NCBI GenBank assembly: GCA_949283655.1
Contig: CASDTH010000040.1
Span: forward strand, 1-41,239
DNA: 41,239 nucleotides
Source of the DNA: an uncultured bacterium
Lineage (GTDB): Bacteria; Bacillota; Clostridia; Oscillospirales; Acutalibacteraceae
Reading direction: 5' to 3'
The notes below the pieces were generated by a model. The model was not told where the DNA came from. It was given only the letters and a program-made list of their open reading frames with translations, and ran no database searches. Of this stretch, positions 1 through 8,448 are shown piece by piece. A program made the position numbers and the translations under genes. Every line of letters begins with the position of its first letter. The stretch's first letter is position 1.

Positions 1-105
1 AATTTTTAATGAGTGCCTGGTTTCGCTGTACGCGACTACCTTCTCTTACTTCTGTAAGAGAAGGTAGGAAGAGAAGCAGCCGGGGGCTTCGCCCCTCGAC
101 CCCGC

Positions 106-310
106 GAACGGCACTGCGGCGGCGGTATATCAATTTGCCACACCACAACGCGTTCGGCGAACGCTTCCCGAACTCACCGCCTCACGGCGGCTCAAACAGG
201 CGGGAAGGTTCGTTTGCCCGCATGGCGGGCAAATTCCCTCACGCGCACGCAGTGAGTGGCAGCAGCTGCCGCCTGGGCCTATCGTTACGTTTGAGGCCCT
301 GAACTACTTG
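106..310. repeat. Structured intergenic repeat, copy 1
   Basis: About 205 bases that recur at 8086-8290 in the same orientation with an exact offset of 7980 and no gaps. The element folds into several stems. One nested stem pairs about 155-167 with 201-212 around a CCGCC/GGCGG hairpin. A second is TTTGCCCGC/GCGGGCAAA at 213-233, and a third is GGGCCT/AGGCCC at 275-299. Differences between the copies lie largely in the loops. An open frame runs through both copies, but most differences in it change the amino acid, so I do not call it a gene. A separate perfect 13-bp hairpin (37-49 with 54-66) lies just upstream. I see no gene in 1-476. Confidence 0.8.
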
Positions 311-476
311 CGGGCTCCGTTAGAAACCTTCCGGGGCCTTCAGTCTGGTGCGGAAGCAGAGCCTTTTCGGCGTTCACGTTTGACGTCTCATGTCTGAAAT
401 CTGATGTCTGACTTTGCATATCCGCCGGGCGAGCAGCGCATACTATGGATGCAAACTTTTGAAAGGAGCGATTTTC

Positions 477-662
477 ATGCCGAACCTTACCTCCAAAGAG
501 CTTGACGCCATCAGCGACGAGCTGACCTGTGAGCAGGTGCTCATCAAAAAATACAAAAACTACGCCACCATGACGCAGGACCCCAAAATCAAGGCCACCT
601 GCGAGCAGCTTGCGGCGCAGCACCAAAACCATTTCAACACCCTCATGGGCCATTTAAACTGA
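477..662 (+). CDS. Small CotF-like spore-coat-family protein
   Basis: A 61-residue acidic/helical protein. The start at 477 is chosen because GAAAGGAG lies about eight bases upstream, while the longer open frame from 414 has no ribosome binding site. Its content (LTSKELDAISDEL, then a helix with YKNYA and a final AAQHQNHFNTL) resembles the two-helix ferritin-like fold of short CotF-related coat proteins. It is followed after 15 bases by a second, clearer member of the same type, so the two are probably co-translated and expressed during sporulation. The family assignment rests on composition and context rather than on a strict signature. It could also be a non-spore ferritin-like protein. Confidence 0.7.
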   Translation: MPNLTSKELDAISDELTCEQVLIKKYKNYATMTQDPKIKATCEQLAAQHQNHFNTLMGHLN

Positions 663-677
663 CGAGGAGGCAAAGCC

Positions 678-974
678 ATGGATACGATGGGCCAACAGAA
701 AAACCCGCAGACCTGTTTAAGCGATGAGGAAATCATGAACGATATTCTCAGCTCGCAAAAGCACATTGCAAGCGTTTACAACACCTTTAGCAACGAATGC
801 ACACACCAGGCCGTGCGCAATGACTTTTTAAACATTTTGCGCGAGGAGCACAACATCCAGGTGGATGTATTCACTGAGATGCAGAAGCGCGGCTGGTATG
901 CGCCGCCCGAGGCGCAGCAGCAGATGATCGACCAGACGAAGACCAAATTTCAAAACGTGGCACAGAACCTGTAA
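678..974 (+). CDS. Spore coat protein, CotF family
   Basis: A 98-residue protein whose sequence matches the coat-F pattern: an LSDEEIMNDILSSQKHIAS helix, then YNTFSNECTHQAVRNDF, then LREEHNIQVDVFTEMQKRGWY, and a C-terminal helix. The family is a ferritin-like helical bundle incorporated into the inner spore coat; many clostridia carry several short paralogues. A GAGGAGG site lies eight bases before the start, and the gene follows the 61-residue relative closely, so the two form one operon ending at the hairpin at 986-1040. No sporulation sigma-factor promoter was confidently recognised upstream, although the 311-476 leader has not been explained. Confidence 0.85.
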   Translation: MDTMGQQKNPQTCLSDEEIMNDILSSQKHIASVYNTFSNECTHQAVRNDFLNILREEHNIQVDVFTEMQKRGWYAPPEAQQQMIDQTKTKFQNVAQNL

Positions 975-985
975 CAGAGCCAAAA

Positions 986-1040
986 GCAAACGCCCTGCCA
1001 AGCCGAAAGACGGCATTCGCAGGGCATTTGCCTGTTTTAA
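986..1040 (+). terminator. Rho-independent terminator after the coat genes
   Basis: A 13-bp stem with one G/T mismatch (986-998 with 1019-1031) encloses a smaller GCCG/CGGC hairpin and is followed by a T-rich stretch. It separates the plus-strand coat operon from the convergent minus-strand gene ending at 1061 and may serve both. Confidence 0.85.
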
Positions 1041-1060
1041 AAATAATTTTTACGCCTCAA

Positions 1061-1945
1061 TCAGAACATATACTCACGCCTGCGCCGCGAGGCCACAGCC
1101 GTCATAGCTGCGCCGGCCGCGATCAGCAGCAGGAAGAGGAAGATGAGCGAATCGCCCAGATCCGGGATTTCCGGCTGCTCCTCCGGAGGGGTAACGGGTG
1201 GAGTCGGAGCAGGCTCCTCGCCAGGGCGGATCGTGATCGATCCATCCTCATTGACGAAGAAATCCAAATACACCTTCTCCGTGCCCTCCGGATAACGCAC
1301 GCGCTGCGTACCATCCGGCAGGGTATCTACAACCGTTTCGCTGATGTCGGCAGCCTCAAGAACAAACTGCGTGCGGCCAGCTACGCTACCATCCGCAGAA
1401 ATTTCGAGGTAATGGCGGCCATCCTCGATGCTCTCAAGGAGATACCCACCATCCTCCCCGGCTGTTACCCGGGAAGCGCCAAAGTCAAGCTCCAGCTGCG
1501 CACCGACCAGAGGGTCATCCCCCCTGTAAACCTTGCCGGCCACATCGACGGCCTGAGACTCTTCGCCAGCCGTGCGCGCGCGGAAGGTGACCTCAATGAC
1601 CGTATCCCGCGACACGGAATCGACGGTATAAGCGCCGTTTGCCACACTGGCGGTAACATCGTCCCCATTGACCAGCACGCGCTCGATTGCGTAACCCTTT
1701 TGCGTAATGAGAGACAACTCCAATTCGGAATGGCGCGGCACCGTCAGGGTGCATCCGTCTTCGCACAATGCACCGTTTACCATTACGTATCCGCCCTGGT
1801 TATAATTGACCTGCACGGTATGCGTATCCGGTACGACCGTTGAGAGCGTCATTCCAGACTGCCCGGCCTCGTCCGCCGCAAACGCGGGGAGGCAGCAGCC
1901 GCAGGCCAGCAGCAGACAGAGCAGGAGCGCCAGCGCTTTTTTCAC
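1061..1945 (-). CDS. Secreted surface protein with C-terminal wall/membrane anchor
   Basis: 294 residues starting at GTG after an AGAGGTGAT ribosome binding site. Residues 1-24 are a signal peptide. Residues ~40-123 resemble the InlB/bacterial-repeat type beta module (YNQGGYVMVNG, GYAIERVLVNGDDVT). Residues ~132-185 resemble a Cna-B or carboxypeptidase-regulatory beta sandwich (VAGKVYRGDDPLVGAQLEL, then EDGGYLLESI). A proline-rich spacer at ~243-262 leads to IPDLG, a hydrophobic segment and a basic RRRRE tail. This is the layout of a sortase signal, but IPDLG is not LPXTG, so simple membrane anchoring is possible. It is the last gene of the secreted-protein locus, which suggests that it anchors or caps the other products. 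No sortase is in the window. Confidence 0.8.
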   Translation of the reverse strand: MKKALALLLCLLLACGCCLPAFAADEAGQSGMTLSTVVPDTHTVQVNYNQGGYVMVNGALCEDGCTLTVPRHSELELSLITQKGYAIERVLVNGDDVTASVANGAYTVDSVSRDTVIEVTFRARTAGEESQAVDVAGKVYRGDDPLVGAQLELDFGASRVTAGEDGGYLLESIEDGRHYLEISADGSVAGRTQFVLEAADISETVVDTLPDGTQRVRYPEGTEKVYLDFFVNEDGSITIRPGEEPAPTPPVTPPEEQPEIPDLGDSLIFLFLLLIAAGAAMTAVASRRRREYMF

Positions 1946-1969
1946 AACGAATCACCTCTCAGATTGGGT

Positions 1970-2020
1970 GGGCGGCACAGGCCGCCCGGTGTCCCCTGCC
2001 CGGCACATGCCAGGCAGGGG
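1970..2020. other. Two intercistronic hairpins
   Basis: GGGCGGC/GCCGCCC (1970-1987) and CCCCTGCC/GGCAGGGG with an inner GGCA/TGCC (1993-2020) lie between the 161-aa gene and the anchored-protein gene. Neither is followed by a T run, so they look like mRNA-stabilising or partial-stop structures rather than plain terminators. Confidence 0.6.
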
Positions 2021-2054
2021 AAATGAGATAAACGAATAAAGTTAGATGTTGAGA

Positions 2055-2540
2055 TTAGGCACCAACGTAAGCATTATTATACGTCACGGTATAGTTAACC
2101 GTACCAACAAGCTGGCCCTCAGCAGGAGCGCCACCCCAAGCGGTAATGGCAACTGTACCAGCAAGAGTTTCAACGGAGGCCTGACCAGCCGTGTAGAGAT
2201 CAGAGGAAGCCGCATCCATGCTGGAAGTAATTTGGTCACCAGCATTATCTTCATAGGTGGACGCTACCTGCAGGCTGGAAGTAGCAGCAAGCTGATAGTC
2301 AACCTTCACCGCAGGAATGGCAGCCTCTGTTGCGCCCCAGTTGACAGTAACATCAGCCGGAATAGAGACCGTGTAGCTATCATATGCACCGGGAGTCTCA
2401 TCATCAAAAACCGTCTTTACAACAACAGTGCCAGTCTGATCCGCATCGCCCTTATGGATGTCTTTCTCAGCCGCGAACGCAACAGCGCTCATTGCGAAGA
2501 CCATGCAAAGTGCAAGTGCAAGTGCAAGAACTTTTTTCAT
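2055..2540 (-). CDS. Small secreted beta-domain protein (paralogue A)
   Basis: 161 residues. A clear signal peptide ends near VAFAAE (~residue 24). The mature ~138-residue domain begins with a short strand reading TGTVVVKT, then YTVSIPADVTVNW, and ends with VGTVNYTVTYNN. The same order (SGT..VVKT, a Y-V-IPA[DE] strand with an aromatic, a final TFTV-Y strand) is found in the next two genes and at the C-terminus of the 1362-aa protein, so all four are one domain family. I do not recognise a named Pfam family. The ribosome binding site is AAAGGAG. Likely a structural subunit exported by Sec; an enzymatic role is unlikely since no catalytic motif is visible. Confidence 0.75.
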   Translation of the reverse strand: MKKVLALALALCMVFAMSAVAFAAEKDIHKGDADQTGTVVVKTVFDDETPGAYDSYTVSIPADVTVNWGATEAAIPAVKVDYQLAATSSLQVASTYEDNAGDQITSSMDAASSDLYTAGQASVETLAGTVAITAWGGAPAEGQLVGTVNYTVTYNNAYVGA

Positions 2541-2585
2541 TGTCGTTTTCTCCTTTGGTTTAAAATTTGGAGCTTTTTATTTCAT

Positions 2586-2618
2586 GGGGCGGAAACGCGA
2601 AGACGGAGAATCCGCCCC
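2586..2618. other. Intercistronic hairpin
   Basis: A perfect 8-bp GGGGCGGA/TCCGCCCC stem lies between paralogues B and A, without a following T run. It matches the pattern of hairpins after each small gene in this locus. Confidence 0.6.
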
Positions 2619-2633
2619 GATGAAGCAAAGCGA

Positions 2634-3158
2634 TTAAGCAATGGGAAGATGGTTATCATACACCACAGTGAAGGTGAGCACACCCTCATAAGTGCCAACC
2701 GGAGCAGCGTCAAAATCTGCCGCCGTGATGGAAGCGAAAACATCGCCCACCGCCGTATCATTGCCGGCGACCATGATGCTCTCATCGCCACCGATGGTAG
2801 CAAGCAGGGAATCCTCGCCGCAAGTCATCGTGAGAGCCTTCTCGCCATAGGGAGCGACCGTAACGGTCACATCAGAGGTAGCGGCCAGCGTGGCATCCAG
2901 CGTGTACTGCTGCGTTTCGGACTGGCTGTCATTCTCGTTATCCCACGGCACAACGATCTCTGCAGGGATGGTGACCGTCCACTCCTCATCGCCGCCGGGC
3001 ACACCGGGCTCCGTCGGCAGATCGGCATCCGTCTTTACCAGCGTGCTGCCGGACTGAGGATCCGAATTCTTATCGATCGTTTCGCCATAGGCAAAAGCGA
3101 CAGTGCCCATAGCCAGCATCAGGCAAAGGGCCAGTGCGAGCGCAAGAACTTTTTTCAT
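2634..3158 (-). CDS. Small secreted beta-domain protein (paralogue B)
   Basis: 174 residues. The start at 3158 is chosen because AAAAGGAG lies ten bases upstream; the in-frame ATG seven codons earlier lacks a site. The signal peptide is almost identical to that of paralogue A over its first dozen residues (MKKVLALALALC), which points to recent duplication. The mature part carries SGSTLVKT, WTVTIPAEIVVPW and a closing YEGVLTFTVVY. It is acidic and has no catalytic motif. It lies between paralogues C and A in one minus-strand run. Its function is unknown; a fibre or coat subunit is an inference from the paralogous arrangement. Confidence 0.75.
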   Translation of the reverse strand: MKKVLALALALCLMLAMGTVAFAYGETIDKNSDPQSGSTLVKTDADLPTEPGVPGGDEEWTVTIPAEIVVPWDNENDSQSETQQYTLDATLAATSDVTVTVAPYGEKALTMTCGEDSLLATIGGDESIMVAGNDTAVGDVFASITAADFDAAPVGTYEGVLTFTVVYDNHLPIA

Positions 3159-3255
3159 GACTGATCTTCTCCTTTTCACAAAATATGGGGTTTCACTTTA
3201 TCAAAATGAGCAGCGTGCGAAGACGATTACCGCCTGCTCACAATGATCATCGGCA

Positions 3256-3271
3256 GGAGCCGCCCGGCTCC
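3256..3271. other. Intercistronic hairpin
   Basis: A GGAGCCG/CGGCTCC hairpin with a two-base loop sits between paralogues C and B. It has no T run and is the third such structure in the locus. Confidence 0.55.
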
Positions 3272-3289
3272 GGGGAATCCAGCGCCCGC

Positions 3290-3763
3290 TCAGGCAAGCG
3301 CTTCATAGCTGACGGTGAAGAGCAGGGTATCCTCATAATCGCCCGCGTAGGCCGCATCCCACTCCTGCTGCTCGATCTGCGCATTCAACGGGAACTGGGT
3401 GGGGTCATTCACGCGGTCAAAGCAGATGGCATCCGCCCCCGTGAGCGCATAGGGGATGCCGCGCTCAGCGCCGCCCGCATCCATTAAACGGTACTCCTCC
3501 TGAGAGGCGACGGCCACATACACGCCCATGCCGGCCTCAATCTTCATCACATCCGCATACACGCGGCCAATCTCGGTATCCAGCGAGCCGAAGGGAATCT
3601 CCATATCAGCGGGAATCACCACGGAATAATCCACCTCGCAGGAGGTGCGCACCACCGCAGTGCCCGACGGGGTATCCCGATCCAGCACGGCGGCGGAAGC
3701 GCCGCCCATGCAGGAGGCCGCCAGCATCGCGCCAGCCATCACAGAAGCAATCAGTTTTTTCAT
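3290..3763 (-). CDS. Small secreted beta-domain protein (paralogue C)
   Basis: 157 residues with a signal peptide ending near GGASAAV (~residue 25). The domain follows the family layout: SGTAVVRT, YSVVIPADMEIPF, a middle VYVAVASQEEYRL strand, and a terminal YEDTLLFTVSY. It is closer to the C-terminal domain of the 1362-aa protein than the other two paralogues are, sharing the spacing of the Y-[EK]-DTL-FTV-Y ending. It starts 34 bases after the stop of the giant gene, with a GGGGAG ribosome binding site, so the two are co-transcribed. I infer that it partners with or polymerises onto the homologous domain of the giant protein; nothing here proves it. Confidence 0.75.
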   Translation of the reverse strand: MKKLIASVMAGAMLAASCMGGASAAVLDRDTPSGTAVVRTSCEVDYSVVIPADMEIPFGSLDTEIGRVYADVMKIEAGMGVYVAVASQEEYRLMDAGGAERGIPYALTGADAICFDRVNDPTQFPLNAQIEQQEWDAAYAGDYEDTLLFTVSYEALA

Positions 3764-3796
3764 GTGATATCTCCCCTTTCAGTCAAACAGCCAAGG

Positions 3797-6700
3797 TTAC
3801 TGCTCAGAATAGGTCACGGTAAAGGTCAGCGTATCCTTATATTGATCGCTGGGAGCGCCGGGCCAATCGGTCACCTCTACTTGCAGCTCTTTCGTGAGAT
3901 CCGCTTCCGCTGTAGCCATATCAAACTCGGCCTCCCTGAATGGACTGCTATCCGCTTGCAATTCATAGTCATAGGGGAGTTTGAAGGAATCATAAATCAT
4001 CTTATAGTCATTGGCAGAGGTTACCCCTACTTTGATAGAAGCTGCAGTGGGAATGAACATCTCCGTAACCGCAAGCGCACCAGCATCCACTGGGCCCTGC
4101 GTGCCCCACTCTACAGCGACATCCGCCGGGATGACAACGGTGTAGGAAGCGTCGCAGATGAGCTTGACATAGACTCTGTAGGTCTCCATGCGGTAACCTT
4201 TGGCATTCGGGACGCCGTCGGAGATTGTGTTGCTATTCTGCGCTGTACCCGTATCTGCCGCAGGCCTCTTCAACGTGACATTGAAGGAGCCGGTATAAAC
4301 GCCTGATTTCTCGACACTCGTTTCCGGAATGGTGAGGTTGAAACTCATCGTGTTCGGGTCGGTGGGGTTCATCACCCGACCGGTGATCGGCACGGTGATT
4401 GTCGCATCATCCATCGAAAGCGTGACGGTATCAGGAATGTCAAGCTCCACATCATAGGGACTGGCAGCTGCCGCAGCGTAGAAGGGCAGCGCACCGGTGC
4501 CGGTGTAGTTTGCGCCTGCCCCGTCAAGCGTCATCTCAATGAGCGGGTCATCGGCCGATATATTCCCGATAATCTCATCCGTTTTCACCGTGAAGTTCGG
4601 GAAGACGGCGGAGAGGTTACGGTCAGCCCAGTAGGTTAGGACGGTGTTTTGATACTTGGCCGGGTAATTCTTGTAAGTATTCAGCGCGGAAACAACATTG
4701 TTTTTTTCCTCTGCACTCAAAGCCGTCTTACCGAAGTTATCCGTCACTGTGGTATACAAGCTGTTTGCATTGGCAATATACTTTTTAAGGTTGCCATCCA
4801 CACCGCCAAACGGGTCATAGTTTTTGACGAAGGCCGCCATGTCGGTAAGCTTCGTCTGATAAACTGGCCCAAGCTTATCCTTTTCCGAGGCAGGCAACAC
4901 ACGATAGGCCGTTAGCATTGCCTGATAGCTCTCAGCATTGTAATTAAACAAGTAATCAACCTGTTCCTCGGTTTGGTCAAGAAGAACCACATTTTCATAC
5001 AGGCCGTCTATCAACTGCTGCACACTTTCAACGCTTGTTCCCACATAAGACGGTGCTGCGACTGGAGCCGCCAATGTTTTCATCTGGCTTGCCCCACTAA
5101 AGGAGCTATTTGCCGCAAACCCGAACATGTCGAGGGAAATCGACGTGCCAGCCGGGCTTGCGCCGCCTGCTGTGCCAGAGAAAAAGAATTTTACCTGGCG
5201 GACATCATTCAACGAACCTGTGATATCAACGCTGTTATTTCCAATTTGCTTAAAATAGCTGAGCGGAATCCGAATAAACCCACGGAACCCTTCCAAATCA
5301 CTGGTCAGACAGCCATCATTATCTGTATCCGTCTGCCTTGAAACCCATTCAGGATCGGCATCGTCCAAGCTCAGCGTTTCATAGGTCCATCGGCCAGCGT
5401 ACTCATCATGCGAATAAATATTTCCATTCCCTGTACGCAGAGTCACCCAGATTTTACGAATGTCCTGCAGCTGGGTAAAATCTGCATAGAAAACAAACCA
5501 CTGTGCACCAGAATAATTTCCTCCAGGAAGATTTTCCCAGTTATCTGCCTCTTCGCCATTGTAGGTTAAAGAAATACGGTAGTTTTCCGTACCATCTGAA
5601 TCAAACACATCCCGATAAAAGCTGGTGTCAATAGAACGGGAATTGTCAAAACCATTTTGCCCAACAGAGGTGAACCCAAGGCCAAACCTCTGCCTGGTAT
5701 CATCTATCTCATCATCATAGCCCATCCGGCTATAGGCCAAAAGGTTTCTGGTGTTTTCCCACGCACCTGTTACATCGCCAAGGCCGCTCAAGCCCCAATT
5801 CAACACATGGCCTCTGTCATAATAATGATCCCCACTGGGCCCTAGCCGATAATCATCGTATTCATGCAGGGCAGTCTGGCCGATTTCATAATTGGATTCC
5901 ACATCATTGAACGATTTATAATACAAATCGCCCAGTTTTTCCGGATACCATTCACTCAGCCCTGCCGTATTATAAATTTGAATCAGCTTGGCCTCGTTTT
6001 TAGAACCCAGACGATAGAGATCGCCGAGCGTTAAAGTCTGATAGAGATCAAAATAGCTCTTAATCGTTGAAATCTGTTCCTCGTTGTATTCTGACGCTTC
6101 CGCCCATTGATCCACCTGGGCGCTCAGCCAGTCGACAGGGCTTTCGCTCCCCTCCAATACGCCTTCCAGCGCCGCTTCTGCCCCTCTCAACGTCGCATTG
6201 TCCACACCGAGCTGCATGCAAATTGTACGCAAATCAGAAATAATACTCGCATGAGAAACGTTGATTGAACTCATATCAGAGGGAAGATATTGCTCCACCA
6301 AGGCCTGCACGGTATCCGCATTGCTGGCAGTCAAGGAATTTACGGCAATCGGAGTGCCGCCTGTCAGGGTTGTGCCGCTGAAGCCCATCTGATCAATATA
6401 GAAGGACTTATTGACGCTGTCCTCAGAAGCGCCCTTCCATGTGATACCGATGGAGGCAATGTTCTCAAGCGGAATAACAGATAACCCATAACCAGTGTTA
6501 GATTTAAATTTATTTTTATCGAGGGTATTTGTAGTGCTTCCATTGTCCCAGTAACCTTTAGATATCCACGTAATATTGTTATAAAAAGCCTCTTCAGCAG
6601 TAAAACTGGCTCGTTCTACACCATCTATCAAATGATTCCAAACAATTTCTCGAATTACTATTTTATATGAATATGGACGCTCTGTAAGCAAATCTGCGTA

Positions 6701-7885
6701 GGAACTATCCCGATTTTCATTTAATAAATAATCAATATTCACACGCAAAAAGCCACGGTAATGACCAAAGTCCTCAAGGTAGCCATTGGCATTGGTATAC
6801 CAAGTATCCCACAGACCGTCTTCATTTTGATAATAGACTGGTACGCTCTTTCCCCCATTACGATTAGCATATCCTACTGTACTATAAACATCCCCACTAT
6901 ATATTTGAACGGTACCATCCTCTTTAACCTCAGATTGATCATTCCAATATTCTAAAGTTCCGGTTCTGTCGCCATAGCGCACCTGAAGGGCAAACTCATC
7001 AAAGGAAACATAGGAGGTATCCACCCAAATCCACATCTCGTTCGCACTGACGAAGTTTGAGTTATTCCGCGTATAGGCCACATCGAGGCGCTGATAACCA
7101 TTCACACTTGAGGGAGTAGAGCCAGAAGCAAAGCTGCTGTTTTCCGCATTTTTCAAATAAACACGCAGGGCATTGCTCGTGTTAAAGCCCGGCGTTTGAT
7201 AAAACTTGTTGTCGCCTCCAAAAGAAATGCCATCAATGTTGGCGGGCGTATAGTTGTCGTTGCCTGTCTGCTCGTCGCCCGCAATGTTGTTATACATCCA
7301 CTTAGGCGGCGTGCCAGTATTTTCGTTGCCGCCCACAGCGGTTTCCCCTTCAAAATCTTCAAACACCAGGAACTGTGTATCTGTTGGGGCAGAATCTGTC
7401 GACGGAACGGAGAGCGATTCACCCACCAGCGCCTCCAAAGGCTGGGAGCGCCAGCCGTCGCTATCCACTGCCGTGATAGCGATGCTGATGCGGTGGGACA
7501 TATTCAAGCCGAGCTCTTTTATCTGCTGTGCAGAAATCGTCGCGCTGACCAAGCTCACCGAATCATAGGTGCGCAGGATATCTGTGAGCGCCACCGGGTT
7601 ATCGTTTACCGGCACACCCCGCTGCTCATAGCCCACATCCAGATCATAAAAATCAACATAATAGGTGAGCGCGCCACCTCCCTGTGAGGTAGCCTCCGAG
7701 AAGGAAAGCTCCAATGTGCCATTGGTCGTGTATCTCGCGCTTGCCACAGCCTCCTCTCCAAAGACAGGGTCAGGGTCATTCCCTGCCGCAGCCACAAACG
7801 ACACGGGCTGCGCGGCTGCGAGCAGCATCAGCATCGCAAGCAGAACCGCAAGGAAGCGCTTGCTATATTTCGCCTTTTGTTTCAT
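3797..7885 (-). CDS. Giant secreted modular protein ending in the shared beta domain
   Basis: 1362 residues. A signal peptide covers ~1-34 and a fibronectin-like segment ~40-160. Two related beta-rich modules follow at ~172-510 and ~690-960. Each contains a 'Y-x-GF-[IL]-R-[IV]' strand and ends in a strand reading YIDQMGFSG or LDMFGFAANS, like carbohydrate-binding modules. Helical linkers (~515-660 and ~970-1110) separate them. An Ig-like region at ~1120-1225 (DTVTLSMDDATITVPITG) precedes the C-terminal domain at ~1240-1362, which carries YTVVIPADVAVEW and YKDTLTFTVTY, the signature of the three small downstream genes. No catalytic motif or wall anchor is visible. I read it as an adhesin-like or tip protein whose last domain docks with the small paralogues. 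AAAGGAG precedes the start. Confidence 0.8.
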   Translation of the reverse strand: MKQKAKYSKRFLAVLLAMLMLLAAAQPVSFVAAAGNDPDPVFGEEAVASARYTTNGTLELSFSEATSQGGGALTYYVDFYDLDVGYEQRGVPVNDNPVALTDILRTYDSVSLVSATISAQQIKELGLNMSHRISIAITAVDSDGWRSQPLEALVGESLSVPSTDSAPTDTQFLVFEDFEGETAVGGNENTGTPPKWMYNNIAGDEQTGNDNYTPANIDGISFGGDNKFYQTPGFNTSNALRVYLKNAENSSFASGSTPSSVNGYQRLDVAYTRNNSNFVSANEMWIWVDTSYVSFDEFALQVRYGDRTGTLEYWNDQSEVKEDGTVQIYSGDVYSTVGYANRNGGKSVPVYYQNEDGLWDTWYTNANGYLEDFGHYRGFLRVNIDYLLNENRDSSYADLLTERPYSYKIVIREIVWNHLIDGVERASFTAEEAFYNNITWISKGYWDNGSTTNTLDKNKFKSNTGYGLSVIPLENIASIGITWKGASEDSVNKSFYIDQMGFSGTTLTGGTPIAVNSLTASNADTVQALVEQYLPSDMSSINVSHASIISDLRTICMQLGVDNATLRGAEAALEGVLEGSESPVDWLSAQVDQWAEASEYNEEQISTIKSYFDLYQTLTLGDLYRLGSKNEAKLIQIYNTAGLSEWYPEKLGDLYYKSFNDVESNYEIGQTALHEYDDYRLGPSGDHYYDRGHVLNWGLSGLGDVTGAWENTRNLLAYSRMGYDDEIDDTRQRFGLGFTSVGQNGFDNSRSIDTSFYRDVFDSDGTENYRISLTYNGEEADNWENLPGGNYSGAQWFVFYADFTQLQDIRKIWVTLRTGNGNIYSHDEYAGRWTYETLSLDDADPEWVSRQTDTDNDGCLTSDLEGFRGFIRIPLSYFKQIGNNSVDITGSLNDVRQVKFFFSGTAGGASPAGTSISLDMFGFAANSSFSGASQMKTLAAPVAAPSYVGTSVESVQQLIDGLYENVVLLDQTEEQVDYLFNYNAESYQAMLTAYRVLPASEKDKLGPVYQTKLTDMAAFVKNYDPFGGVDGNLKKYIANANSLYTTVTDNFGKTALSAEEKNNVVSALNTYKNYPAKYQNTVLTYWADRNLSAVFPNFTVKTDEIIGNISADDPLIEMTLDGAGANYTGTGALPFYAAAAASPYDVELDIPDTVTLSMDDATITVPITGRVMNPTDPNTMSFNLTIPETSVEKSGVYTGSFNVTLKRPAADTGTAQNSNTISDGVPNAKGYRMETYRVYVKLICDASYTVVIPADVAVEWGTQGPVDAGALAVTEMFIPTAASIKVGVTSANDYKMIYDSFKLPYDYELQADSSPFREAEFDMATAEADLTKELQVEVTDWPGAPSDQYKDTLTFTVTYSEQ

Positions 7886-7918
7886 TGCCGAACGACACTC
7901 CTTTTATCTAGATTTTAG

Positions 7919-7948
7919 ACTATAGAAATGAGTTTGGATTTGATTGAA
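7919..7948 (-). promoter_or_regulatory. Candidate promoter of the giant secreted-protein gene
   Basis: On the minus strand TTCAAT (7943-7948) and TATAGT (7919-7924) are 18 bases apart, about 35 bases before the start codon. The match is moderate; read-through from the upstream membrane-protein gene is also possible. Confidence 0.4.
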
Positions 7949-8085
7949 GCCCCTATCAGGGGGCTGGTTGCGTTTGCACACGTTCCTTTTTGACTGAAAC
8001 AATTGGAAATTGCGCTCGTTTCCCGCTCGGGCCGCGGGGGCCCATCCTTTTCCCTCGTCGGAAAAGGATGCAAAAGGACGTGGAG

Positions 8086-8290
8086 GAACGGCACTGCGGC
8101 GGCGATATATCAATTTGCCACACCACAGTGTGTTCGGCGAACGCTTCCCGAACTCACCGCCTCACGGCGGCTCAAACAGGCGGGAAGGTTCGTTTGCCCG
8201 CTTTGCGGGCAAATGCCCTCACGTGCACGCATTGAGTGACAGTAGTTGCCGCCTGGGCCTATTGTTACGCTTGAGGCCCTAAACTACTTA
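8086..8290. repeat. Structured intergenic repeat, copy 2
   Basis: Second copy of the element at 106-310, in the same orientation. The stems at 8193-8213 and 8255-8279 are preserved while their loops differ. A distinct perfect 11-bp hairpin (8043-8053 with 8060-8070) precedes it. It fills most of the 560-base gap between the giant protein gene and the 265-aa membrane protein gene. Beyond the element, 8291-8448 holds no gene that I can support, only a short stretch (about 8373-8390) that is the reverse complement of 328-345. Confidence 0.8.
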
Positions 8291-8448
8291 CAGGTAAGTC
8301 CCCTCACGAGCCCGCCATTCGTTTGTGGAGCCTGCCGCCTCCGGCCTACTGCAAGGTTTCAGCCACTGAGAAGGACTGAAGGCCCCGGAAGGGTTCCAGC
8401 AAACCGCAAGCCCACGGCCGAAGTCTAACATCCAACTTCCGGCATCTA

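Noticed and set aside
9..302. 97-codon open frame with homologous frame at 8010-8282
   Set aside because: Both lie on the structured repeat. No ribosome binding site is seen, most differences between copies change amino acids, and the changes concentrate in hairpin loops.
2046..3164. 372-codon plus-strand open frame opposite the small secreted genes
   Set aside because: It runs antisense over two genes with signal peptides and ribosome binding sites; its composition (Arg, Ile, His-rich, low complexity) is that of a shadow frame.
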